54,758 nt of DNA from Herbaspirillum sp. SJZ106 (GCF_006715495.1 NZ_VFNI01000010.1:1-54758), one strand, 5' to 3'. Numbered from the stretch's first letter, positions 36,349 to 45,943 are shown. A program made the numbers and translations. Notes: generated from the sequence alone by a model not told the origin.

Positions 36349-37467
36349 TTAGCCGCCGATGTACGACATTTCGACCTTGCGCCGCGCGCGCGCGTCTTGC
36401 TGCTCGCTGCGCAATTCGGAATAGCGGTCGCCGCGCCGATGCCACAGCCGGGCAATGGCGCCGGCGAGCTCGGCATCGCTGCCGCCGTTGCGCACGATGC
36501 CGCGCAGGTCGTGGCCTTCGCTGGCAAACAGGCAGGTGTAGACGCGGCCTTCGGTGGACAGCCGGGCGCGCGAGCAATCCTGGCAGAAGGCGTGGGTAAC
36601 GCTGGAGATGACGCCGATTTCGCCGCTGCCGTCGGCATAGCGCCAGCGTTCGGCGGTTTCGCCGGTGTAGTTGGGATCGGCTTCGACCAGCGGCAATTCG
36701 GCGGCGATGCGGCGCACCACCTCGTCGGATGGCACCACCTGGTCCATGCGCCAGCCGTTGGAACTGCCCACGTCCATGTATTCGATGAAGCGCAGGATGG
36801 CGGACGTGCCCTTGAAACGGCGCGCCATCGGCAGGATCTCGTGGTCGTTCAGGCCTTTCTTGACCACCATGTTGATCTTGAGCGGGCCCAGGCCGGCGGC
36901 GTGCGCGGCCTCGATGCCTTCCAGCACGCGCGCCACCGGGAAGTCGACGTCGTTCATGCGGCGGAAGTTTTCATCGTCCAGCGAATCGAGCGAGACGGTC
37001 ACGCGCTTCAGGCCGGCATCCTTCAAAGCCTGGGCCTTCTGCTTGAGCAAGGTGCCGTTGGTGGTCAGCGTGAGGTCGATCTCGCGTCCCTCGGGCGTGC
37101 GCAGCGCGGCCAGCATCTCGACCAGGCGCTCGATGTTCTTGCGCAGCAGCGGCTCGCCGCCGGTCAGGCGGATCTTGTGCACGCCATGCGCCACGAACTG
37201 GCGCGCCACACGGGTGATTTCCTCGAAGGTGAGCAGGGCGGAATGCGGCAGGAACTGGTATTGCTTGTCGAATACGTCCTTGGGCATGCAATAGACGCAA
37301 CGGAAGTTGCAGCGATCCGTCACGGAGATGCGCAGATCGTGCAGTGGCCGCCCCAATGCATCGGCCAGCAGGCCGACGGGCTCCGCGGGAACCGGCAACA
37401 GGGCCGCCCCCAGGCTCAATGGCACGGCTTGCCGATAATCAACGATGGGAATGACGCGCTTGTTCAT
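36349..37467 (-). CDS. moaA: GTP 3',8-cyclase (radical SAM)
   Basis: MoaA with MoaC turns GTP into cyclic pyranopterin monophosphate, the first step of molybdopterin synthesis. The 372-residue product has both [4Fe-4S] sites: Cys53, Cys57 and Cys60 in [10 protein letters not shown], and the C-terminal Cys295, Cys298 and Cys312. The C-terminal Gly-Gly (SYIGG) essential in the family is intact. An N-terminal extension of about 35 residues precedes the usual start of homology. I prefer the ATG at 37467; one at 37527 is possible. A 16-base palindrome lies upstream. Confidence 0.94.
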   Translation of the reverse strand: MNKRVIPIVDYRQAVPLSLGAALLPVPAEPVGLLADALGRPLHDLRISVTDRCNFRCVYCMPKDVFDKQYQFLPHSALLTFEEITRVARQFVAHGVHKIRLTGGEPLLRKNIERLVEMLAALRTPEGREIDLTLTTNGTLLKQKAQALKDAGLKRVTVSLDSLDDENFRRMNDVDFPVARVLEGIEAAHAAGLGPLKINMVVKKGLNDHEILPMARRFKGTSAILRFIEYMDVGSSNGWRMDQVVPSDEVVRRIAAELPLVEADPNYTGETAERWRYADGSGEIGVISSVTHAFCQDCSRARLSTEGRVYTCLFASEGHDLRGIVRNGGSDAELAGAIARLWHRRGDRYSELRSEQQDARARRKVEMSYIGG

Positions 37468-37521
37468 ACGGGCTGGCTGATACAGATGTGTAACGATAGC
37501 ACGGCTGGCAACACCGAGTAG

Positions 37522-37537
37522 ATGCACAATTGTGCAT
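37522..37537. promoter_or_regulatory. Perfect 16-base palindrome upstream of moaA
   Basis: ATGCACAATTGTGCAT is its own reverse complement. It lies about 55 bases upstream of the moaA start, where an operator for a dimeric regulator would fit. I cannot assign the regulator. Confidence 0.45.
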
Positions 37538-37706
37538 ATTCGCTATTTCCCGCAGGCATGGGCAGACATGGGGCGGCAGCGCTTCCATGCGGCAAGGGAC
37601 TTTGCCGGCCGTGGCGGCATGCTGGCGCTTGCCTGGCAGCATGGCGCCGGCGCCACTGTATTTGCCTGTCGGGGGCTCAACTGTAACCCGCTGTATCCGA
37701 TAAAAG

Positions 37707-37732
37707 AAAAAGGGAGCCGAAGCTCCCTTTTT
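37707..37732 (-). terminator. Terminator after rne
   Basis: AAAAAGGGAGC and GCTCCCTTTTT form a perfect 11-base stem with a CGAA loop, giving a T-run on the minus strand. It begins about 20 bases after the rne stop codon. The A/T flanks also allow action on the other strand. Confidence 0.9.
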
Positions 37733-37750
37733 CATCACTGCTCAAGCCAA

Positions 37751-40700
37751 TCAGCGGCGCGTCTCAACCTGGACCAAAGGTTCGGTCGACTGGGGCGGCA
37801 GCGGCTTGCGTTCGCGCGGCACACGGGGTGGCGTCACGAAGTTGGCCGCGGCTGCCTGTGCGGCTTGCAGCTTGACCGGGTCGGTCGTGGCCAGGGTCAG
37901 GCCGGCCTGGGACAGCATCTGGTTCAGCGAATCCCACTGTGCCGGATTGCCTGCGGCTTGCGCCGGGGCTTTCTGGACCGGTGCGGCCACGCTTGCCACG
38001 GCTGCATCCGGCAAGCTGATCGGCTGCGGCGCCGGTTGGGCGCTGGCGGGTTCGGCGGCTTGCACCAATTCCAGCGGCGCTTCCGATGCGGCCGGGACGG
38101 CAGCGGGAGCCTGGACCGGTTCGAAAGCCGGCGCCGGAGCGAAGCTGGCGTCGATGGACTGCGCCGGCGGCTCGATCGGTTCGCTGTGTGCGAATACCGC
38201 TTCGGTCGCTTCGGCTGCTGCCGCGGCGACGGCTTCCACCGAATTCACGCCGCTTTCAACCGTGGCTGCGCTTTCAGCAGGTGCCGCAACCGCAGGTGTT
38301 TCAACGGCAACGGCAGGCGTTGCAACCGGCGGCGCTGGCGGAACCGGCGATGCGGCAAAGGAGGCTTGCGCGATGGCGACATCGGCCGCTTCGCCAGCGG
38401 CGATGTCGGCTTGGCCGATCACTGCTGCGGCAGAGACGTTGTCGGCGCTCTCAACGGCGTCGGCATTGCCTGCTTCCGAACCTTCTTCAATCACGTTGCC
38501 GTTTTCGTCGCGTTCGCGGCGATGACGGTTGCGGCCGCCACGACGGCGGCGACGGCGCGGTTCGGCGCCGCCTTCGGAGGCTTCCGCGCCTTCGCCGGCT
38601 TCGACCTGTGCGCCTTCAACCTGGACGGCTTGCTCGTCGGATGCGATCGCTGCCGTTGTGGCGGCGACTGCCACTCCCGCGGTGGCGGCGCCGGCTGCCA
38701 GTGCGGCTTCCAGCGGCAGGCCATCTTCGGACTTGGCCTCCTTGTTGCGTTCGCCACGCGGGGCGCGCGGTTCACGCGGCTGGCGCGGTTCGCGTTGCTC
38801 ACGACCTTCACGGCCTTCGCGGCCTTCACGCGGTTCACGAGCTTCGCGCGGCTCGCGGCGGCCTTCCTTGTTTTCCAGGCCTTCACGGGCCAGGGCCTCA
38901 CGCGGCTCGCGCGGTTCACGGCCTTCGCGCGGCGGACGCGGCGAACGTTGCTGCTTGCCTTCGATGGCGTCGCCGGTCTTGAGCTCCGGAGTAGCCTGGT
39001 TGCCGTCGCGGTTGCGCGCATTGCGCTCGCCGCCGCGTTCATTGCCGCGTTCGCTGCGGTTGCGGTTACGGCCGTTGCGGTCGCGGTTGTTGCGATCGCC
39101 TTCGCGCTTGGCTGGCGCCTTGGCTTCGACCGGGGCCGGAGCGGCGACCGGGGCGACAGGCTTCTTGCGGAAGAAGCTGAAGATCTTGCCCAGCAGGCCT
39201 GCTTCCGGCGCCAGTGTCGGCGGCGGCACGGGCGCGGGTTCGGGAGCCTTGCGTTCGACGATCGGGGCCGGCTGGTCCGGGGTGATGCCCTTGACCACGG
39301 CTTCCTGGCGCGGCTTGAGGTCTTCCTTCTGGCGCTTGCTGTAGCCGATGTCGGTGTCGGCCTGCTCGGCCATGGCGTAGCTGGCTTGGGCGTCGTCCAG
39401 GCGCGGATCGTCGTGCTTGATCCGTTCCATCTTGTAGTGCGGGGTTTCCAGGTGCTTGTTGGGGATCATGATGACCGTCACGCGGTGGCGCGTTTCGATC
39501 TTCAGGATTTCGCCGCGCTTCTCGTTCAACAGGAAGGCGGCCACGTCGACCGGCGCCTGCACGTGGATGGCGGCGGAGTTTTCCTTCATCGCCTCTTCCT
39601 GGATGATGCGCAGGACTTGCAGGGCAGAGGATTCGGTATCGCGGATGTGGCCGGTGCCGTTGCAGCGCGGGCAGGTCACGTGGCTGCCTTCGGACAGCGA
39701 CGGGCGCAGGCGCTGGCGCGACAGTTCCATCAGGCCGAAGCGCGAGATCTTGCCCATCTGGACGCGGGCGCGGTCATGGTGCAGGGCGTCTTTGAGGCGG
39801 CCTTCGACTTCGCGCTGGTTCTTGCTGTTCTCCATGTCGATGAAGTCGATCACGATCAGGCCGCCCAGGTCGCGCAGGCGCAACTGGCGGGCCACTTCGT
39901 CGGCCGCTTCAAGGTTGGTGTTGAACGCGGTGGTCTCGATGTCGCTGCCGCGGGTGGCGCGCGCCGAGTTGACGTCCACCGAGACCAGGGCTTCGGTGTG
40001 GTCGATCACGATGGCGCCGCCGGAAGGCAGTGGCACGGTGCGCGAGTAGGCGGTTTCGATCTGGTGTTCGATCTGGAAGCGCGAGAACAGCGGCACGTCG
40101 TCGCGGTAGCGCTTGACGCGGTGGATCATGTCCGGCATCACGTGGGCCATGAACTGCTGGGCCTGGTCGTGGATGTCGTCGGTGTCGATCAGGATTTCGC
40201 CGATGTCGGGCTGGAAGTAGTCGCGGATGGCGCGGATGACCAGCGAGGATTCCTGGTAGATCAGGAAGGCGCCCGATGTCGATTGGCCGGCGCCTTCGAT
40301 GGCGCGCCACAGTTGCATCAGGTAGTTCAGGTCCCACTGCAGTTCGTCGACGTTGCGGCCGATGCCTGCGGTGCGGGCGATGACGGACATGCCGCCGGGC
40401 AGGTCCAGCTTGTCCATGGTTTCGCGCAGTTCCTGGCGGTCTTCGCCTTCGACCCGGCGCGAGACGCCGCCGCCGCGCGGATTGTTGGGCATGAGCACCA
40501 GGTAGCGGCCGGCCAGGGAGATGAACGAGGTCAGGGCCGCGCCCTTGTTGCCGCGCTCTTCCTTTTCGACCTGGACGATGATTTCCTGGCCTTCGCGCAG
40601 CGCTTCCTTGATGGTGGCGTTGCGCACATCGACGCCTTCCTTGAAGTAGGTGCGGGCCACTTCCTTGAAAGGCAGGAAACCATGGCGTTCTTCGCCGTAG

Positions 40701-40876
40701 TTGACGAAGCAGGCTTCCAGCGAGGGTTCGATGCGGGTAATGACACCCTTGTAGATGTTGGACTTGCGCTGTTCGCGTCCGGTCGTTTCGATATCGATAT
40801 CGATCAGTTTCTGACCGTCAACGATGGCTACGCGCAGCTCTTCCTGCTGCGTAGCGTTGAACAACATACGTTTCAT
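37751..40876 (-). CDS. rne: Ribonuclease E
   Basis: RNase E is the main mRNA-decay endonuclease and the degradosome scaffold at the inner membrane. In the 1,041-residue product the catalytic half (about 1-505) has the S1 domain (SNIYKGVITRIEPSLEACFVN), the metal aspartates in VSVDVNS and VIDFIDME, and the Zn-link CPRCNGTGH. The other half is a disordered scaffold: Arg/Glu repeats of the REPREAREPREGREG type (about 650-713), a second Arg-rich block (RRRRRGGRNRHRR), then Ala/Pro-rich sequence. GGAG lies eight bases before the ATG. It is divergent from rluC, as in E. coli, with an 818-base gap that probably holds a long autoregulatory leader. Confidence 0.95.
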   Translation of the reverse strand: MKRMLFNATQQEELRVAIVDGQKLIDIDIETTGREQRKSNIYKGVITRIEPSLEACFVNYGEERHGFLPFKEVARTYFKEGVDVRNATIKEALREGQEIIVQVEKEERGNKGAALTSFISLAGRYLVLMPNNPRGGGVSRRVEGEDRQELRETMDKLDLPGGMSVIARTAGIGRNVDELQWDLNYLMQLWRAIEGAGQSTSGAFLIYQESSLVIRAIRDYFQPDIGEILIDTDDIHDQAQQFMAHVMPDMIHRVKRYRDDVPLFSRFQIEHQIETAYSRTVPLPSGGAIVIDHTEALVSVDVNSARATRGSDIETTAFNTNLEAADEVARQLRLRDLGGLIVIDFIDMENSKNQREVEGRLKDALHHDRARVQMGKISRFGLMELSRQRLRPSLSEGSHVTCPRCNGTGHIRDTESSALQVLRIIQEEAMKENSAAIHVQAPVDVAAFLLNEKRGEILKIETRHRVTVIMIPNKHLETPHYKMERIKHDDPRLDDAQASYAMAEQADTDIGYSKRQKEDLKPRQEAVVKGITPDQPAPIVERKAPEPAPVPPPTLAPEAGLLGKIFSFFRKKPVAPVAAPAPVEAKAPAKREGDRNNRDRNGRNRNRSERGNERGGERNARNRDGNQATPELKTGDAIEGKQQRSPRPPREGREPREPREALAREGLENKEGRREPREAREPREGREGREGREQREPRQPREPRAPRGERNKEAKSEDGLPLEAALAAGAATAGVAVAATTAAIASDEQAVQVEGAQVEAGEGAEASEGGAEPRRRRRRGGRNRHRRERDENGNVIEEGSEAGNADAVESADNVSAAAVIGQADIAAGEAADVAIAQASFAASPVPPAPPVATPAVAVETPAVAAPAESAATVESGVNSVEAVAAAAAEATEAVFAHSEPIEPPAQSIDASFAPAPAFEPVQAPAAVPAASEAPLELVQAAEPASAQPAPQPISLPDAAVASVAAPVQKAPAQAAGNPAQWDSLNQMLSQAGLTLATTDPVKLQAAQAAAANFVTPPRVPRERKPLPPQSTEPLVQVETRR

Positions 40877-41694
40877 GTTTTCACTCCGGGATCCGAAGAT
40901 CCTTCAAATGGCGCCGTCCGGTTGCGGAGTCGGCGCCAAAAGTACAGGGGATGTACGCGAGAACGGAAGTGATCGGGAGAGGGAATTGCCTTACTGTGTG
41001 GAGTGCAGTTTATAAAGCACTCAAGCACAACGGGGCGCGGATGCGCTGGACGGGAACGCCGGGCAGCGCCGTATCCGCGCCCGGCGTTCCGCAATAAGCG
41101 GTCGCACGGTCTGCTGCGGACGGTAAGCTGGTCTGTGGAGCCAAACGATTCATGTTTATATGGGTTGGCGACGGCGATCGGGTTCAACGCATCAACCGGC
41201 AAGCTTCGCGGCGATCCGGTTTTGGTTCGCGGCCCGGCCCGGGCAAAGCGCTGCAAATCGCGGCCGGCCATGTGGGCCAACCGCTTGTTGCGCTGCTTGC
41301 TGCCAGCGGGCTGTGCGCTGCGATCCAGAATCCGGGGCACCGGATGCGAGTCTTGCCAGACTTTTATCCTGATGATCCAAACAATTCTGTTCCACTTCCA
41401 AGTGCGTTATCCGATTGCAACTGCGGTGCAAACTGGACTCGCGCAGGGAAGATGCGTACTCGTTTCGAGGCCTTGTTAATCTGTCGAGCGGCATTTACGG
41501 CTGCTTGATCTGGCTTGATCGAGCCGTCGCAGCGCCGTTTTGGGCGTCTGCAGTGCCGCACGTCGTCATTTTCGGGGCCCCCTTCGTCAATTTTGCAATT
41601 CGCGAGGCTGACGAAGTCTCCTCTTGTGTAGAATGTTCCTTTTTATTCTACTGACGCGGTTTTTTGACCAGCGTCGAACGATTATATATTCAAA
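40877..41694. other. Long rne/rluC intergenic region with a stable hairpin
   Basis: I see no convincing gene here; several open frames of 60-158 codons have no family look or ribosome site. A perfect 11-base stem, GGAACGCCGGG (41053-41063) with CCCGGCGTTCC (41080-41090), has no T-run and is not a standard terminator. For rluC, CTGACG and TAGAAT (41608-41634) are a possible promoter, and a TATATT lies just before its ATG. The rne leader probably lies in the part nearest 40877. Confidence 0.5.
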
Positions 41695-42762
41695 ATGAAG
41701 GACTTAGCGAGATTTTCTAGGGGGGCTTCTGAATCCGCCAAAGCGGCGGCGGCTCCCCGGAACGCAGCAGGCTCGCACAGCGTCCCTCAAGTGCAGTTGC
41801 TGACCATTTCCGAAGAAGACGCCGGACAGCGGATCGACAATTTCCTGCTGCGGATCTGCAAAGGCGTTCCCAAGAGCCATATCTATCGTGTCCTGCGGTC
41901 GGGGGAGGTGCGCGTCAACAAAGGCCGCATCGACCAGACCTACCGCCTGGCCGATGGCGATGTGGTGCGCGTTCCGCCAATACGAGTTGCAGAAAAGCAA
42001 GAAGTTGCCGTGCCTGGCGCCGAATTCCGGATCTTGCTCGAAGACAGCCATATGCTGGTGATCGACAAGCCGGCCGGCGTGGCGGTGCACGGCGGCTCGG
42101 GCGTGAGCTACGGCGTGATCGAGCAGTTGCGCGCGGCGCGTCCGCAGGCCAAGTTCCTGGAGCTGGTGCACCGACTCGACCGCGATACCTCCGGCGTATT
42201 GCTGATTGCCAAGAAGCGCTCAGCCCTGACCAACCTGCACGACCAGATGCGCGACGGCGTGACCGACAAGCGCTACCTGACCCTGGTGCGGGGCGATTGG
42301 AAGAATGCGCGCCAGCACATCAAGTTGCCCTTATTCAAATACAGTACGCCCGACGGCGAGCGGCGAGTGCGGGTGCAGGCCGACGGCCAGGCGTCGCATA
42401 CGGTATTTTCCCTGTTGCAACGTTTCGGCGAATTTGCCCTGCTGGAGGCCGAGCTCAAGACCGGCCGCACGCACCAGATCCGGGTTCACCTGTCGTCCAG
42501 CGGCTTCCCGATCGTGGGGGATGACAAGTACGGCGATTTCGCGCTGAACAAGGCGCTGCAGAAGGCAGATGGCAAGCGCATCGCCTTGAAGCGCATGTTC
42601 CTGCATGCCTGGCAGATCAGTTTTACCCATCCCGACAGCGGCCAGACCGTGACGCTGAAAGCGGCCTTGCCGGCCGAATGCGAGAATTTCCTGCGCAGCC
42701 TGCAGGATGTCGGCAGCGATCCGGTATGGTCCGGACAGTCTGTCGGAGCCGTAGGCGACTGA
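41695..42762 (+). CDS. rluC: 23S rRNA pseudouridine synthase RluC
   Basis: RluC makes pseudouridines 955, 2504 and 2580 in 23S rRNA. The 355-residue product has a short basic N-terminus, an S4 RNA-binding domain (about 48-95, AGQRIDNFLLRICKGVPKSH), and the RluA-type catalytic domain with Asp162 in HRLDRDTSG, plus the C-terminal LKTGRTHQIRVH. The ATG at 41695 has no Shine-Dalgarno and a TATATT hexamer lies four bases upstream, so the message could be almost leaderless. It heads a plus-strand run with the HAD, Rieske and sppA genes. Confidence 0.93.
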   Translation: MKDLARFSRGASESAKAAAAPRNAAGSHSVPQVQLLTISEEDAGQRIDNFLLRICKGVPKSHIYRVLRSGEVRVNKGRIDQTYRLADGDVVRVPPIRVAEKQEVAVPGAEFRILLEDSHMLVIDKPAGVAVHGGSGVSYGVIEQLRAARPQAKFLELVHRLDRDTSGVLLIAKKRSALTNLHDQMRDGVTDKRYLTLVRGDWKNARQHIKLPLFKYSTPDGERRVRVQADGQASHTVFSLLQRFGEFALLEAELKTGRTHQIRVHLSSSGFPIVGDDKYGDFALNKALQKADGKRIALKRMFLHAWQISFTHPDSGQTVTLKAALPAECENFLRSLQDVGSDPVWSGQSVGAVGD

Positions 42763-42877
42763 AGAGCGGTGCCGTGGCGCGCCGGATATGATACTTTCTG
42801 GCCGGCATTGGCAATGATGCATGTCTGTCCGGTGATCGTCACGATGCCGGCGGGCTTGCCCAGAATGAACGGAAAAC

Positions 42878-43537
42878 ATGGCTAGAAAGCAATTCGACCT
42901 GATCGTCTTCGACTGGGACGGTACCCTGATGGACAGCACTTCGACCATCGTGCGCTGCATCCAGGCGGCGGCGCGGGATCTGGGGCTGCCGATTCCCGAC
43001 AAGAGCGCCGCCTCCTACGTGATCGGCCTGGGCCTGCAGGACGCCATGCAGGCGGCCATCCCCGACGTCGACCCGAAATACTACCCGCGCATCGTCGAGC
43101 GCTACCGCCACCATTACCTGGGGCAGGACAAGGATCTCACGCTGTTCGACGGCGTGCCCGAAATGCTGGCCGACCTGTCGCAACAAGGCTATTTCCTGGC
43201 CGTGGCCACCGGCAAGAGCCGGGTCGGGCTGAACCGCGCGATGAATACCACCGGCCTGTTGTCGGTGTTCGACGCCACCCGTTGCGCCGATGAGACCTTC
43301 TCCAAGCCGCATCCGGCCATGCTGCAGGAGCTCACGCGTGAACTGGGGCAGGACATGGGTCGCACGCTGATGATCGGCGATACCACCCACGACCTGCAGA
43401 TGGCCATCAACGCCAGTGCCAAAGGCGTTGCGGTGGAGTTCGGCGCGCATCCGGTGGCCCAACTGGCGGCGCTCAATCCGCTGTTTTCCGCAAAATCGAT
43501 CCGCGAGCTGCACCAATGGCTCACTGACAACGCCTGA
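42878..43537 (+). CDS. HAD-superfamily phosphatase, phosphoglycolate-phosphatase-like
   Basis: The 219-residue product has the HAD motifs: DWDGTLMDS (Asp12 nucleophile, Asp14), VATGKSR (motif II), the lysine in FSKPHPAML (motif III), and MIGDTTHDLQMA (motif IV). The cap region fits the Gph/PGP-like subgroup. Substrate specificity is not certain: 2-phosphoglycolate is the family guess. It sits between rluC and the Rieske gene on the same strand, with CGGAAA before the ATG. Confidence 0.88.
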   Translation: MARKQFDLIVFDWDGTLMDSTSTIVRCIQAAARDLGLPIPDKSAASYVIGLGLQDAMQAAIPDVDPKYYPRIVERYRHHYLGQDKDLTLFDGVPEMLADLSQQGYFLAVATGKSRVGLNRAMNTTGLLSVFDATRCADETFSKPHPAMLQELTRELGQDMGRTLMIGDTTHDLQMAINASAKGVAVEFGAHPVAQLAALNPLFSAKSIRELHQWLTDNA

Positions 43538-43611
43538 GGCCGCATGCACTTCCGATCGGGCGGCGGCACCGTGCCATCGCCTTCCGCCACTGCCAGACCA
43601 TTGCCGACGCC

Positions 43612-43986
43612 ATGAGCAGCCATACAGAAATCGACATTTGCGCTTCTTCCGAGATCGAGGAGGGCGGCCGCGGCAAGCGCTTTCCGGTGCTGGTGCGCGG
43701 CGACGACGCCAGCGGCTTCGTGGTGCGCTATGGCGGCCAGGTGTATGGCTACCTGAACCGCTGCGCGCATGTGCCGGTGGAGCTGGACTGGGCCGAAGGC
43801 GAATTCTTTGAATCCAGCGGCCTGTATCTCATGTGCGCAACACATGGCGCGGTTTACGCGCCCGATACCGGAAAATGTGAAGGCGGCCCTTGTACCGGCG
43901 CGCATTTGCGTAAGATCATGACGGTGGAGCGGGATGGCCGGATTTACTGGCGTCCGGACGAACTGGTCAAGGCTGCCGGGGCATGA
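43612..43986 (+). CDS. Small Rieske [2Fe-2S] ferredoxin-like protein
   Basis: The 124-residue product is a single Rieske domain. The cluster ligands are Cys51 and His53 (NRCAHVPVELDW) and Cys75 and His78 (LMCATHGAVY). The GGPCTGAHLRK segment is the usual closing loop. There is no signal peptide, so it is a soluble cytoplasmic electron carrier or regulatory protein; no oxygenase is nearby. The gap to the HAD gene is about 75 bases, and sppA follows. The ATG has no clear Shine-Dalgarno. Confidence 0.9.
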   Translation: MSSHTEIDICASSEIEEGGRGKRFPVLVRGDDASGFVVRYGGQVYGYLNRCAHVPVELDWAEGEFFESSGLYLMCATHGAVYAPDTGKCEGGPCTGAHLRKIMTVERDGRIYWRPDELVKAAGA

Positions 43987-44042
43987 GCCCCGGGGCAATC
44001 CGCGAAGGCGCATGAGAAGCGCCTTTCGTTTTGAGTGAGCAT

Positions 44043-45083
44043 ATGAGCAATAACGAATTCGAAAATCACCAATCGCCGCCGCCGGCCGGCGCTACGCCGG
44101 CCCCGGAAGCGGCAGCCACGCCCAAGCCCGGTCGCGACGACAAGAAACATATCGGCTGGGAACGCGACGTGCTGGAAAAGCTGGCGCTGTTCGCGGTCAA
44201 GGAACAGCAGGCGCGGCGCCGCTGGAGCATTTTCTTCCGCATTGTGATCCTGATGGCCATCGTGTTCGGCATCTGGATGGCCTTCACCTTCGGCAAGACC
44301 GAGAGCGAACCGCTGGGCAGGCACACCGCGCTGGTGGAAATCAAGGGCACCATCGAATCCGAAGGCCAGGGCTCGGCCGGGGTGGTGATCCCGGCGCTGG
44401 ACAAGGCCTTCGCCGCGACCGATTCGGTCGGCGTGATCCTCAAGATCAACAGCCCCGGCGGCAGCCCGGTGCAGGCCGGCATGATCAACGACGAGATCAC
44501 CCGCCTGCGCAAGGAATATCCGAAGAAGCCGATCTACGTGGTGGTCGAGGAAATGTGCGCCTCCGGCGGCTATTACATCGCTGCCGCGGCCGACCGCATT
44601 TACGTCAACAAGGCCAGCCTGATCGGTTCGGTCGGCGTGCTGATGGACGGGTTCGGCTTCACCGGGCTGATGGACAAGCTGGGCGTCGAGCGCCGCCTGC
44701 TGACGGCCGGCGAGAACAAGAGCTTCCTCGACCCGTTCAGCCCGCAAAGCGCCAAGCAGCGCGAATATGCCCAGGCCATGCTGGACGAGATCCACCAGCA
44801 GTTCATCGACGTCGTGCGCCAGGGCCGCGGCGCGCGGCTGAAGGAAACTCCCGAAACCTTCTCCGGCCTGGTGTGGACCGGTTCCAAGGCGGTCGAACTG
44901 GGCCTGGCCGATGGTTACGGCACGGTCGACAGCGTGGCGCGCGACGAGATCAAGGCTGAGGACGTGGTCGACTACACCCAGGCCGAGAAGCTTTCCGAGC
45001 GTGTGCTGAAGAAGTTCGGTGTGGCTTTCGGGGCAGGTGTTGCCAAGACCCTGATGTCTGCATCGCCGCCTGCGTTGCGTTGA
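44043..45083 (+). CDS. sppA: Signal peptide peptidase SppA (S49 family)
   Basis: SppA is a membrane-anchored serine protease that degrades cleaved signal peptides. The 346-residue product is the short, single-domain form. A Pro/Ala-rich cytoplasmic start is followed by one transmembrane helix (about 62-83), then the protease domain with the nucleophile Ser174 in MCASGGYY and the probable general base Lys225 in GENKSFLDPF. The 51-residue spacing fits the Ser-Lys dyad of short SppA enzymes. I start at the ATG at 44043. A strong terminator ends the rluC-to-sppA run. Confidence 0.92.
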   Translation: MSNNEFENHQSPPPAGATPAPEAAATPKPGRDDKKHIGWERDVLEKLALFAVKEQQARRRWSIFFRIVILMAIVFGIWMAFTFGKTESEPLGRHTALVEIKGTIESEGQGSAGVVIPALDKAFAATDSVGVILKINSPGGSPVQAGMINDEITRLRKEYPKKPIYVVVEEMCASGGYYIAAAADRIYVNKASLIGSVGVLMDGFGFTGLMDKLGVERRLLTAGENKSFLDPFSPQSAKQREYAQAMLDEIHQQFIDVVRQGRGARLKETPETFSGLVWTGSKAVELGLADGYGTVDSVARDEIKAEDVVDYTQAEKLSERVLKKFGVAFGAGVAKTLMSASPPALR

Positions 45084-45111
45084 GCGCTGAGCGCCGAGAG
45101 CGGAAAACGGA

Positions 45112-45147
45112 AGGCCGGCTGATATTCCAGCCGGCCTCTGTTTTTTT
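45112..45147 (+). terminator. Terminator after sppA
   Basis: AGGCCGGCT and AGCCGGCCT form a perfect 9-base stem with an 8-base loop, then CTG and seven T. Confidence 0.92.
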
Positions 45148-45175
45148 ACTCAAACATCCCGCAATCCCGGATATC

Positions 45176-45943
45176 TCAATCGGCCAATAACAAGAACACC
45201 GTCGGTTTCTTATGAAAATCCGGTCCCTGGCCAGCCGCCAGCGCGGCTTTCCATTGTCCTGCCGTCTGCGTGCGCACCGACTCCGTCGGCAAGCTCAAGT
45301 CGGTCGCCACGCACACCAGCGTGTTGCCCTGGCAATGACTGGCTAATGCCTCCAGCATGGCGGCATTGCGGTAAGGCGTTTCGATCAGCAACTGGGTCTG
45401 CTTTTCCTTGCGCGAGCGATCTTCCAACTGGCGGATGCGTTTGCCGCGCGCATCGGCATCGGTGGGCAGGTAGCCATTGAAGGCGAAGCTTTGGCCGTTG
45501 AGCCCGCTGGCCATCACCGCCAGCAGCAACGACGACGGGCCGACCAGCGGACGCACCTGGATGCCGTGCCGGTGGGCCAGGCGCACCAGGTTGGCGCCGG
45601 GGTCGGCCACTGCCGGCACCCCGGCTTCGGAAATCAGGCCGCCGTCGCGCCCTTCAAGCAGCGGCGCCAGCAAGGCCGGCAAGGCCGAGGCGTCGGTGTT
45701 GACGTGCAGTTCGGCAATGTCGATTTCCTGGATCGGCTTGGACAGCGCGTGGCGGCTTCCCAGCAGTTTGAGGAAGGCGCGCGTCGTCTTGGCGTTTTCG
45801 GCGACGAAATAATCCAGCCGCGCGGCCGCGGCTTGCACTTCGCGCGGGATGATGGCGTCCAGCGGATGCGGCGCGCCATCATCCCCGGAAGGCATGTCGA
45901 CAGGGCCGAGAGTGTTGGGAATCAGATAAAGAATGCCCGGCAT
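45176..45943 (-). CDS. SAM-dependent methyltransferase, YraL/RsmI-related
   Basis: The 255-residue product resembles the tetrapyrrole-methylase fold of RsmI: GILYLIPNTLG at the start, GLISEAGVPAVADPGANLV (the GDAGTP-like loop, about 118-136), and VRPLVGPSSLLLAVMASGL. It is clearly divergent from RsmI itself, with an N-terminal insert and a shorter C-terminus, and looks like the second paralogue seen in many Burkholderiales. The substrate is unknown; rRNA methylation is a guess from relatives. The ATG at 45943 has no Shine-Dalgarno but begins the conserved block. Confidence 0.82.
   Translation of the reverse strand: MPGILYLIPNTLGPVDMPSGDDGAPHPLDAIIPREVQAAAARLDYFVAENAKTTRAFLKLLGSRHALSKPIQEIDIAELHVNTDASALPALLAPLLEGRDGGLISEAGVPAVADPGANLVRLAHRHGIQVRPLVGPSSLLLAVMASGLNGQSFAFNGYLPTDADARGKRIRQLEDRSRKEKQTQLLIETPYRNAAMLEALASHCQGNTLVCVATDLSLPTESVRTQTAGQWKAALAAGQGPDFHKKPTVFLLLAD

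Noticed and set aside
37522..37537. Palindrome as an NtrC-binding site
   Set aside because: The half-sites GCAC/GTGC are present but the spacing is shorter than the usual NtrC site and no sigma-54 promoter is seen.
37468..37700. Possible molybdenum-cofactor riboswitch before moaA
   Set aside because: I could not fold the characteristic multi-stem structure; only the 16-base palindrome stands out.
37532..40972. Very long open frame on the plus strand opposite rne
   Set aside because: It is antisense to RNase E, which has all catalytic motifs. In this GC-rich DNA the opposite strand often stays open, and the product is His/Arg/Ala-rich noise.
41003..41508. Overlapping plus-strand frames of 118-158 codons in the rne/rluC gap
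   Set aside because: No recognisable domains, no ribosome sites, and unlike codon pattern; I treat the interval as non-coding.
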